Shown here in pieces: positions 1 to 4,866 of a DNA stretch of 5,002 bases (position 1 is the stretch's first letter; each line of letters begins with the position of its first letter). The position numbers and the translations under genes are program-made. The DNA lies in the NCBI GenBank assembly GCA_011772595.1, contig WVZH01000264.1, positions 30,509-35,510 of the forward strand, read 5' to 3'. The notes beneath the pieces were generated by a model. It made no database searches. It saw only the letters and a program-made list of their open reading frames with translations, and was not told the origin of the DNA. The DNA is from Anaerolineales bacterium (GTDB taxonomy: Bacteria; Chloroflexota; Anaerolineae; Anaerolineales; E44-bin32).

Positions 1-305
1 ATCGGACTTGATACTCTATCTGAAAAGCATTGCCCTGGGCTGAGCTTAGCAATTCCTCGGGTAGGATGATCCGCTTTCAATCCTCGAAGAGTCATTCAAG
101 GATTTTGAGTGGACCTCACTTTCATGCGGCCCATCTCAGCTTCGAGTTTGAATTCCAATCTGAGGGCCGCTTTGTCGGGGGTACTGGGGCGGACTCCCGA
201 CCCTGCACCCCCTCGGGTACGTCTCTGTCTTTAACTTGAAAATAGCGTGAGGAACTTCGCATTTGTTCGTGCCTTGTCGCTATTTCTTCACTCCCGAGGC
301 GTACT
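1..305. other. Intergenic stretch without a supported gene
   Basis: No reading frame here has both a good ribosome binding site and a protein-like composition. Two short frames are open at the left edge on the + strand (stops at 67-69 and 41-43). They could be the last residues of a gene lying to the left, but they are too short to judge. A minus-strand frame starting at 95 stays open to the edge but has no Shine-Dalgarno. A minus-strand frame of 66 codons (122-322) overlaps the end of the lipoprotein gene, has a weak start and is low in complexity. The only structure seen is the inverted repeat at 240-285. Confidence 0.5.
240..285 (-). repeat. 8-bp inverted repeat downstream of the lipoprotein gene, possible weak 3' stem-loop
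   Basis: AAATAGCG at 240-247 is the exact reverse complement of CGCTATTT at 278-285, with 30 bases between. On the minus strand it lies about 20 nt past the lipoprotein stop and ends in a short T run (CTATTTTC). The intervening bases can form a further small GAAC/GTTC stem. The loop is large and the T run is short, so this may be a weak terminator or a chance repeat. Confidence 0.25.
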
Positions 306-893
306 TCAGGGCAGGTACTCATAGCACCCGATTGTAGTTTGTTGATCGATTATCGGATCGCATCCGCTCGGCAAGAAATAGCTCTCACCTGTCGCCTCGG
401 AGATCAAAACTTCTGCTCCAACCCGCTCGATCTCCACATCGGTACTCGCCCATTCGAACATCCCAGTACCAGCATCGCCGTACATCTTAATCTTGTCTCC
501 CTCAAACTCAAGCAGGGTCAACTTGAGTAGGATAAATTCACTCTCGAAGGCTCCTTTGACGTAATTGCCGCAATGCTCACCCACAGCACAGGTGGGCAAC
601 ATATACAGCGTGATGAACGATCCTCGAGGGTCCGTGCATGCCGTCAAGGTATCGGGGCTCGACGGGGGAAACGAAGTCAAGCACCCCGACCATGTGCCGC
701 TGACTCGCTCCCAGGGTGAAGGCTTCTGGGTGGGCGTTGGTGGGATAGGTGAGGAGTTGGGCATTGGCGCCTCTGTATCGATGGGTGGAGGTTTCGTGGG
801 TTGTGCGGACCCAGGCATGTTGCAAGCGAGGGCCGCGAGAAAAAAGACGAGAGGTGCGATCAGGATTTGACGGTTCGTTTTAATCTGGCACAT
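306..893 (-). CDS. Predicted lipoprotein with Pro/Thr-rich linker and six-cysteine domain
   Basis: The product is a 195-residue protein of unknown function, probably exported and anchored to the membrane by a lipid. Seen: a charged N-terminus (K5, R8), a hydrophobic core at about 10-23, and a lipobox-like ALAC ending at Cys24, typical of signal peptidase II cleavage. Residues 27-60 are a Pro/Ser/Thr-rich tether. The rest (61-195) begins with a GTWSG motif and holds cysteines at 71, 86, 102, 108, 178 and 190, enough for three disulfides outside the cytoplasm. The alternating hydrophobic pattern from about 115 to 175 suggests beta strands. The start is well supported: GGAGGG lies 8 nt before the ATG, inside GAGGAGGG at 902-909. 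The stop is TGA. The SPFH gene is upstream on the same strand, 285 bp away and beyond a hairpin, and I found no convincing promoter in that gap. The family is not recognised; similar small lipoproteins are common in Chloroflexota (inference). Confidence 0.8.
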   Translation of the reverse strand: MCQIKTNRQILIAPLVFFLAALACNMPGSAQPTKPPPIDTEAPMPNSSPIPPTPTQKPSPWERVSGTWSGCLTSFPPSSPDTLTACTDPRGSFITLYMLPTCAVGEHCGNYVKGAFESEFILLKLTLLEFEGDKIKMYGDAGTGMFEWASTDVEIERVGAEVLISEATGESYFLPSGCDPIIDQQTTIGCYEYLP

Positions 894-1126
894 CGAGTGT
901 ACCCTCCTCGATACTCAGCCGTAATTACTTGGCGTTCGAGTTGCGGCTCAGGGACCGGCGGTGACCGGGCGTGAATTGTACGTTATAGTTCCTCGCCACG
1001 CATCCTGACCGGAGGATCCAACCATCAACTGATACAAAAGCACGTTGATAAGCTCGGTGTATACGAGCGCCTGGATAAATAGCGGGTTTTTAAATGCGAT
1101 CTACTGCACCTATAGGGAGGCGGATA

Positions 1127-1160
1127 CAGAGCCGCAAGACGAAGACATCTTGCGGCTCTG
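1127..1160 (-). terminator. Perfect 13-bp hairpin after the SPFH gene
   Basis: CAGAGCCGCAAGA (1127-1139) and TCTTGCGGCTCTG (1148-1160) are exact reverse complements separated by an 8-base loop. The hairpin starts 18 nt beyond the SPFH stop codon on the minus strand. Neither strand shows a T run right after the stem, so this is not a textbook intrinsic terminator. It may stop transcription with help, protect the mRNA 3' end, or separate the SPFH and lipoprotein transcripts. The structure itself is certain; the role is inferred. Confidence 0.6.
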
Positions 1161-1178
1161 CAAACTCAAGGATGTTTT

Positions 1179-2240
1179 TCAGACCTTCTCTCCGCTTTGC
1201 GGCACTTTTTTCCCGGGTTGAGACAACCGAGTCTGGCTACCAGCTGTGGCCGCGGCGATCTGACCGCCGAGGTTATCCATGGGATAGATGATGATCATCG
1301 AACTCTCTTCCTTCGACATCTCCAGGAGCGCCTGAATCTGCCGAAGCTCCATCGTCCCCTCTTGGTCAACAAGGGTTGAGCTCGCGTCAGCAAGTGCGAG
1401 GGCGACATCTTTTTCAGCTGCCGCCTGGATTCTTTTCGCCTGGGCACTTCGTTCGGCACGCGCGATCACGGCGAGTTCTTCCACCAGCGATGGTGGAGCG
1501 GTGACATCCGTGATGCGCACCGCGCGCACATTTACCCCGTAATCTCTAGCAGCGGAGTCAATCTCAGCTTTCAACATCGAGCCAATATTCTCTGTTTCGC
1601 TGAGCAATTGACGCAGATCATTTCCCCCTATGGTGCTTTTCAGCGCTTCCATGGAAGCCCATTCTGTTGTCTTCCAGTAGTCTCGGACGTCGATCGCGGC
1701 CCTTTCAGGGTCCTCAACTTCCAACTCCACTGCAGCTATGACGTCGACGGGAATGTTATCTTTTGTAAGTGTTTTTGTAGCCTTGACCTCGTAGGTGGTG
1801 ATACGGATATCTATGATACGAGCTACCGAGTATAGAAAGGGTGGCACGATGAACAACCCCGGACCGCGCGTACCCACTGACTTTCCCAATCTTAGCAACA
1901 CCATACGCTCCCATTCAGGCAAGACAAAGAATATCCTCGCCAGAATATTAGCAATCCAGAGGATGACGATGGTTTTAGTGAAGCCCAAGAACAAGCGACC
2001 GATCAGCGCTGATCCTTCAAATCCTGCTGCTCCGATCCAGACCGCACGAAAATCAGGCAGGGCGAAGAGCAGCCAAAGTGGGACGAACACAATCAGACGA
2101 ACAAAGTTGCGGATGAAGGTTTGAACAGGATTTGCTCGGTGTCTCATACTTCGAACCTCCCGATAGGATGTGCCTCCGGCTTGGGATGCCTCCAGCACCC
2201 CAGATAGCGTAGAAAACATTTGTCCAGGATTCTGTGCCAT
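1179..2240 (-). CDS. SPFH/Band 7 (slipin/stomatin-like) membrane protein
   Basis: A 353-residue member of the SPFH superfamily, whose members oligomerise on membranes and organise microdomains or regulate membrane proteases. Seen: an N-terminal tail (1-45), two hydrophobic stretches (about 46-74 and 83-107), then slipin-like sequence beginning PEWERMVLLRLGK (108-120). RGPGLF (125-130) and the conserved TKDNIPVDV (159-167) follow. A helical, Ala/Glu-rich region lies at about 250-312, in line with the coiled-coil part of the family, and then a hydrophobic IIIYPMDN segment (316-323). Bacterial slipins are usually about 250-280 residues, so the N-terminal part is long. A partner NfeD gene is often adjacent but is not in this window. 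The first ATG has GGAGGG 5 nt upstream. A second in-frame ATG at codon 32 (2147) has GGGAGG about 8 nt upstream and would also keep both hydrophobic stretches. A promoter lies at 2300-2328 and a hairpin follows the stop. The family call is firm; the precise role is unknown. Confidence 0.9.
   Translation of the reverse strand: MAQNPGQMFSTLSGVLEASQAGGTSYREVRSMRHRANPVQTFIRNFVRLIVFVPLWLLFALPDFRAVWIGAAGFEGSALIGRLFLGFTKTIVILWIANILARIFFVLPEWERMVLLRLGKSVGTRGPGLFIVPPFLYSVARIIDIRITTYEVKATKTLTKDNIPVDVIAAVELEVEDPERAAIDVRDYWKTTEWASMEALKSTIGGNDLRQLLSETENIGSMLKAEIDSAARDYGVNVRAVRITDVTAPPSLVEELAVIARAERSAQAKRIQAAAEKDVALALADASSTLVDQEGTMELRQIQALLEMSKEESSMIIIYPMDNLGGQIAAATAGSQTRLSQPGKKVPQSGEKV
2145..2161 (-). promoter_or_regulatory. 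Second ribosome binding site and in-frame start within the SPFH gene
   Basis: On the minus strand GGGAGG precedes an ATG (2147-2145, codon 32 of the longer form) by about 8 nt, as good as the site before the first ATG. Translation from here would give a 322-residue protein lacking the first 31 residues. Either the upstream start is a misannotation or two forms are made. The promoter at 2300-2328 would put both starts on the same mRNA, so it does not decide between them. Confidence 0.45.
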
Positions 2241-2299
2241 GGTCTCCCTCCAATATCACTTCTTTTTCACTTCGACACGATGCGGTTCCTCGATAGCCT

Positions 2300-2328
2300 A
2301 GTGTACGAACGGATGGCTTAGATGACAA
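2300..2328 (-). promoter_or_regulatory. Sigma70-type promoter for the SPFH gene
   Basis: Read on the minus strand, TTGTCA (2328-2323, five of six matches to TTGACA) is followed after exactly 17 nt by TACACT (2305-2300, four of six matches to TATAAT). The predicted transcription start is near 2293, giving a leader of about 53 nt to the ATG at 2240. Position, orientation and spacing all fit. It has not been tested. Confidence 0.6.
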
Positions 2329-2701
2329 TGGGCTGATGCTACGCGGACGATTACGCTATCTCCAGGTCCGGCAATCAATTATGGCCACCGGAGTGTAACG
2401 TTTCGCAACGAATTCATCCCCCTGTTCACCCCCCTTCGGATATGGCTCTATAGCCATTCGGAATGAAATTTAGTGTGAATATGTCTTTGCGAGGAGCCCT
2501 TCGGCCGGCCTTAGGTTAAACTCCGTGGATGAGGAATCTCGTTTTCTCTGTGGATATCCAATCCATCTACCGAGATGCCTTGCCCGGTCTCGACTATGGC
2601 TCCGTATCCTTAATTATCGCAAGTAAAATCACTCACGTTTGAGGATAAAAACCCTAGATCCTTCAAAAACCAAAAGAAGTCTGTCCGAGCTTGGGGCGTT
2701 G
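2329..2701. other. Divergent intergenic region, no supported gene
   Basis: Between the SPFH promoter and the csp promoter I find no tRNA, rRNA or convincing coding frame. Small structures include the stem-loop at 2442-2457, the palindrome TGGATATCCA (2551-2560), GGCCGGCC at about 2503-2510, and an inverted pair TCCGG/CCGGA (2367-2371, 2388-2392). One 37-codon frame (2529-2642, +) reads like protein but lacks a ribosome binding site and was not accepted. The length is large for two single-gene units, so regulatory sites or an undetected RNA are possible. Confidence 0.45.
2435..2462. repeat. Short stem-loop flanked by direct repeats TTCGGA
   Basis: ATGGCT (2442-2447) and AGCCAT (2452-2457) form a 6-bp stem with a CTAT loop. 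The hexamer TTCGGA occurs on both sides, at 2435-2440 and 2457-2462. The dyad lies far from both flanking genes. It could be a binding site for a regulator, or chance; there is no T run, so it is not a terminator. Confidence 0.3.
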
Positions 2702-2710
2702 TGATAGAAT
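2702..2710 (+). promoter_or_regulatory. Extended -10 promoter upstream of csp
   Basis: TGATAGAAT at 2702-2710 matches an extended -10 (TG, one base, then TAGAAT with five of six consensus bases). At the usual distance upstream only a poor -35 is seen (TGTCCG, 2682-2687), which is acceptable for extended -10 promoters. The predicted transcription start is near 2717. I see no other plausible promoter before csp, so this is the best candidate for its transcript, with a leader of about 143 nt. Confidence 0.45.
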
Positions 2711-2716
2711 CTTCTC

Positions 2717-2794
2717 CAATAGGTTGCATGTAAGTTCTGTCTGGGAGTCGCAAGATCAAGGCCTGAGCTATATATGCTCAGGCCGGCATTTTTT
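2717..2794 (+). ncRNA. Candidate small RNA or 5' leader RNA ahead of csp
   Basis: The segment from the predicted start of transcription (about 2717) to the T run of the hairpin would be a transcript of about 78 nt. It holds a start-stop pair (ATGTAA at 2728-2733), a possible TTGC/GCAA pairing (2724-2727 with 2750-2753), and the terminator stem. It matches no riboswitch or housekeeping RNA that I recognise, and no clear antiterminator stem is visible. It is proposed only from promoter plus terminator placement. Confidence 0.3.
2760..2794 (+). terminator. Terminator-like hairpin in the csp leader (possible attenuator or sRNA 3' end)
   Basis: GGCCTGAGC (2760-2768) and GCTCAGGCC (2776-2784) form a perfect 9-bp stem around a TATATAT loop. 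Four bases (GGCA) and then six Ts (2789-2794) follow. This has the form of an intrinsic terminator on the + strand, although the four-base gap may weaken it. No gene ends upstream of it. It lies about 43 nt after the predicted start of transcription and 65 nt before csp, so it would end a small RNA of about 78 nt or interrupt the csp message. Confidence 0.65.
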
Positions 2795-2823
2795 CAGCCC
2801 GACCACCGCGAACGAGACAAGCA

Positions 2824-2850
2824 CCTCCAAAATCAATTGCTATAAGGAGG
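2824..2850 (+). promoter_or_regulatory. csp ribosome binding site with upstream anti-SD
   Basis: AAGGAGG (2844-2850) is a near-perfect Shine-Dalgarno, 9 nt before the csp ATG. CCTCC at 2824-2828 is complementary to its GGAGG core, with 17 bases between. The 5-bp pairing could partly hide the ribosome binding site, as in temperature-sensitive leaders. A TTGC/GCAA pairing (2837-2840 with 2850-2853) would be an alternative. Both are short and may not form. Confidence 0.4.
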
Positions 2851-2859
2851 CAAAATCTA

Positions 2860-3069
2860 ATGTCAGATCGAGTTCTTGGAACGGTCAAGTGGTTCAATGG
2901 TAGCAAGGGCTACGGCTTCATCGAGCGTGAAGACGGTGACGATGTATTCGTTCACTATTCAGCCATCCAGGGAGATGGTTTTCGCAATCTCGATGAAGGC
3001 CAACGCGTCGAGTTCACCATTGAACAAGGCGCCAAAGGGCTGCAAGCCGCTCAGGTCGTAGTGGTCTAG
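2860..3069 (+). CDS. csp: Cold-shock domain protein (CspA family)
   Basis: A 69-residue, single-domain cold-shock protein. Such proteins bind single-stranded RNA and DNA and melt secondary structure, aiding translation and acting as transcription antiterminators in some bacteria. Seen: the opening GTVKWFN (7-13), the RNP1 motif KGYGFIE (16-22) and the RNP2 motif VFVHYS (29-34), with the aromatic residues W11, F12, F20, F30, H32 and Y33 used for base stacking. The length is exactly that of the family. The ATG has AAGGAGG 9 nt upstream. The gene stands alone, with a terminator hairpin and leader upstream and a strong terminator downstream. Which csp paralogue it is, and whether it is cold-induced, cannot be told from the sequence. 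The + frame that begins at 2876 is only a shadow of it. Confidence 0.96.
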   Translation: MSDRVLGTVKWFNGSKGYGFIEREDGDDVFVHYSAIQGDGFRNLDEGQRVEFTIEQGAKGLQAAQVVVV

Positions 3070-3092
3070 ATTCCCGCAGGTTGTCACGGACG

Positions 3093-3117
3093 GCCCCCGC
3101 AACCGCGGGGGCTTTCT
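3093..3117 (+). terminator. Intrinsic terminator after csp
   Basis: GCCCCCGC (3093-3100) and GCGGGGGC (3105-3112) form an 8-bp, all-GC stem with an AACC loop, directly followed by TTTCT. It lies 23 nt after the csp stop. It should separate csp from the slyD-like gene that follows. Confidence 0.88.
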
Positions 3118-3164
3118 AATCATTTATTGTTGCTAGGAAATGTTCTGAAGCGGATTTGATATAG

Positions 3165-3174
3165 GGAGTACTCC
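3165..3174 (+). promoter_or_regulatory. Palindrome over the slyD ribosome binding site
   Basis: GGAGTACTCC (3165-3174) is a perfect 10-bp palindrome ending two bases before the ATG at 3176. Its left half, GGGAG (3164-3168), is the Shine-Dalgarno. With no loop bases it cannot fold well on one RNA strand, but it could be bound by a dimeric regulator or be chance. No clear -10/-35 pair was found between the csp terminator and this site. Confidence 0.35.
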
Positions 3175-3175
3175 G

Positions 3176-3658
3176 ATGCAGGTTGGAAATGATATTGTAG
3201 TATTGTTTCACTATACGCTAAAAAATGATCAGGGTGACATGCTTGATAGTTCAGCGGATCAAACACCTTTGGCCTATCTTCATGGCCATGGAAACATTAT
3301 CTCGGGACTCGAAGTTGAGCTCGAAGGGAAAGAGGTTGGGGACCACTTCAAGGTCACACTGTCGCCTGAAAAAGCCTACGGGATACACAATCCGTCCTTG
3401 GTCCAGACGGTAGCGCGTAGTGCGATTCAAGACGTGGAGGAAGTCCTGGTGGGTATGCGATTTCAGCTTGAAACAGGTGAAGGCCCCGTTGTGGTCACAG
3501 TCACAGATATCGCCGGGGACCAGATCACCCTCGATGGCAATCACCCTCTTGCGGGTGAGACGCTCCATTTCGAGATCGATATTGTTGGAATACGTGAAGC
3601 CACGCAGGAAGAGCTTGCCCATGGGCATGTCCATCAACCTGGTGAACATCACCGCTAA
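3176..3658 (+). CDS. slyD: SlyD-type FKBP peptidyl-prolyl cis-trans isomerase
   Basis: A 160-residue cytoplasmic protein that catalyses cis-trans isomerisation of proline peptide bonds and works as a folding chaperone; E. coli SlyD also binds nickel. Seen: the FKBP half (1-69) with Y13, PLAYLHGHGNIISGLE (31-46), LEGKEVGD (49-56) and the AYG motif (67-69). An insert-in-flap chaperone domain (about 72-120) follows, with LVQTV and VGMRF. The FKBP fold then closes with DGNHPLAGETLHFEI (120-134) and the family signature REATQEELAHGHVH (140-153). The histidine-rich tail is short (five His in the last twelve residues), while E. coli SlyD, at 196 residues, has a long His/Cys tail, so metal binding may be weaker. 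The start has GGGAG 7 nt upstream. It is the second gene on this strand, beyond the csp terminator, and is convergent with the methyltransferase 110 bp downstream. No clear terminator was seen in that gap. Confidence 0.95.
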   Translation: MQVGNDIVVLFHYTLKNDQGDMLDSSADQTPLAYLHGHGNIISGLEVELEGKEVGDHFKVTLSPEKAYGIHNPSLVQTVARSAIQDVEEVLVGMRFQLETGEGPVVVTVTDIAGDQITLDGNHPLAGETLHFEIDIVGIREATQEELAHGHVHQPGEHHR

Positions 3659-3768
3659 ATCTTGCAGCGCTCTTACAATTTAGATGTGAGATGAACTTTG
3701 GTAGCGACTTGCCTAAGCGTTCTGTTCTACGCGCGCCTCCACGAACACAAGCAATACTTGACGCCCGT

Positions 3769-4587
3769 TTATATGGCTCCGCCCGTCGGAAGCGGTTTCT
3801 TCCCAGCGTACAACCCGTAGCCCAAGTAGTTGTACACGGAACTCGGCTCGGAAAGTGCTAGCCTCATAATCTTCCATGTGCTCGGTGAGAACAGGGATTT
3901 GGTGAAGAAACGGCTGAGAATCCGCAGATAGTCCCCTATACTAAGAAATCCGAACTGAGCCCGCGCTTCTCGTTTCATCTCTACCACAAACGTGCGCTCC
4001 ACAATATCGACCAAACCTGCATCCGCGAGCATGGCGACCCATTCTTCCGAGTCGCGAATCCTCTGACCCGTCAAGGCACCGATGAGCTCCATCCCCTGCT
4101 CGGGAGGAGACTCAATCCAAACCGCTTCGTTCATCCCCAGGTATCCTCCGGGCTTGACCACACGAACGTACTCCCTAGCCGCCCTATTTAAGTCGGGCAC
4201 GAAAGTGTTCACTGACTCGCAGATCAGCACGTCAAATCGATCGTCCTCGAAGGGTAGGTCTTGAGCATCAGCGACCCGGAATTCGGTGCGGTCCGTCGCG
4301 CCTCTCCGTTGCGCCCACTCCCGAGCCGCTTGGACCATACTTTCCAGCAAGTCAACTCCTACAACGCGGCAGCCGTATTCTTGTGCAATCTTGATGGCGG
4401 CCACACCGGACCCACTTCCCACATACAAGAGTTCCTGTCCTTCCCCCAACTGGCAGAGCTCCGCCAAATCTTGGGTGGCGATCCAACCCCCAATATGTTT
4501 CGTGTGGCCCATATCGGCCTGCATGTCGAAGTATTCGGGCAGGCCGAAATCCTTTGCACGCCCTTTCTTCTTTTCAGTCTCAACCAT
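3769..4587 (-). CDS. Class I SAM-dependent methyltransferase
   Basis: A 272-residue methyltransferase with a Rossmann fold that would transfer a methyl group from S-adenosylmethionine; the substrate is unknown. Seen: an N-terminal region with HIGGWIATQDLAELC (31-45), then glycine-rich motif I, LLYVGSGSG (53-61). Acidic D79 in VVGVDLLESM (75-84) should bind the SAM ribose. VADAQDLPFEDDRFDVL (105-121) covers the adenine-binding region, and VVKPGGYL (143-150) is the usual post-motif. A C-terminal cap of about 80 residues ends in NYLGYGLYAGKKP (253-265). Motif I has Y55 where an acidic residue is common. The N-terminal pattern resembles a subfamily of small-molecule methyltransferases frequent in Chloroflexota and archaea (recall, not a search). 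AGAGGT is the Shine-Dalgarno, about 6 nt before the ATG, and a good promoter lies just upstream. The gene is a single-gene unit, convergent with slyD. Confidence 0.9.
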   Translation of the reverse strand: MVETEKKKGRAKDFGLPEYFDMQADMGHTKHIGGWIATQDLAELCQLGEGQELLYVGSGSGVAAIKIAQEYGCRVVGVDLLESMVQAAREWAQRRGATDRTEFRVADAQDLPFEDDRFDVLICESVNTFVPDLNRAAREYVRVVKPGGYLGMNEAVWIESPPEQGMELIGALTGQRIRDSEEWVAMLADAGLVDIVERTFVVEMKREARAQFGFLSIGDYLRILSRFFTKSLFSPSTWKIMRLALSEPSSVYNYLGYGLYAGKKPLPTGGAI

Positions 4588-4607
4588 GGTTACCTCTCGC
4601 TGAAGAT

Positions 4608-4636
4608 ATTTAACGTTACCCGAGTTATGGTCTCAA
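4608..4636 (-). promoter_or_regulatory. Sigma70-type promoter for the methyltransferase gene
   Basis: On the minus strand TTGAGA (4636-4631, five of six matches) precedes TTAAAT (4613-4608, four of six matches) with exactly 17 nt between. The predicted start is near 4601, giving a short leader of about 14 nt that still holds the Shine-Dalgarno. A GGTAAC sequence occurs both in the spacer and just before the ATG, and could be an operator pair. Confidence 0.6.
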
Positions 4637-4866
4637 AACATGACTATTTCTTAGCACATTTTCTGGGCATATACCTGACGCTCATCAGGTGGACGCATCC
4701 CTGAAACCTGACGATTACCAGCCAAGGACGTTCCGGAAACCGAATTGCGCCAAGTAATTCCGGTCTCTGTTATCTTCTATTGTGAAGTCTTATATGGGTG
4801 TTGCTTTTGTTGGGGAATACGGGGGTCGAGGGGTTTTCAAAAAACCTGGCCACCTTACCCTGCTCC
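4637..4866. other. Spacer between the methyltransferase promoter and the partial gene
   Basis: No gene is supported here. ACCTGACG occurs twice (4673-4680 and 4706-4713), 33 bp apart, about three DNA helical turns, with an inverted TCAGG between at about 4685-4689. GGTTTT/AAAACC (4832-4837, 4841-4846) forms a weak AT-rich stem with a CAA loop. These are possible regulator sites upstream of the methyltransferase, but each is short. Confidence 0.35.

Noticed and set aside
122..322. A 66-codon minus frame overlapping the end of the lipoprotein gene
   Set aside because: Weak start context and a low-complexity, highly charged translation. Coupled translation with the lipoprotein is conceivable but unsupported.
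1052..1068. GCTCG/CGAGC inverted repeat before the lipoprotein gene
   Set aside because: Only five base pairs, with no promoter or T run nearby; expected by chance in a window this size.
1098..1120. TATAGGGAGG, resembling the start of a T7 phage promoter
   Set aside because: Only the last ten bases (CTATAGGGAG) match; the upstream recognition part of the promoter does not.
2529..2642. A 37-codon + strand frame with a protein-like translation
   Set aside because: It has no Shine-Dalgarno at a usable distance, no promoter that I can see, and a length that occurs by chance. Conservation of the frame would be needed to accept it.
3251..3652. A 133-codon minus frame antisense to slyD
   Set aside because: The opposite strand encodes a clear SlyD protein over the same bases; this frame has no recognisable domain.
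3641..3683. Small stems at the end of slyD (GGTGA/TCACC; CTAAA/TTTAG) as a convergent terminator
   Set aside because: The stems are short or bulged and AT-rich, and lack a following T run on either strand.
4261..4704. A 147-codon + strand frame antisense to the methyltransferase
   Set aside because: It is a shadow of the well-supported gene on the other strand, has no family features and lacks a ribosome binding site.
4832..4846. GGTTTT/AAAACC stem as a terminator of the partial gene at the right edge
   Set aside because: The stem is AT-rich, and the T run is part of the stem instead of following it.
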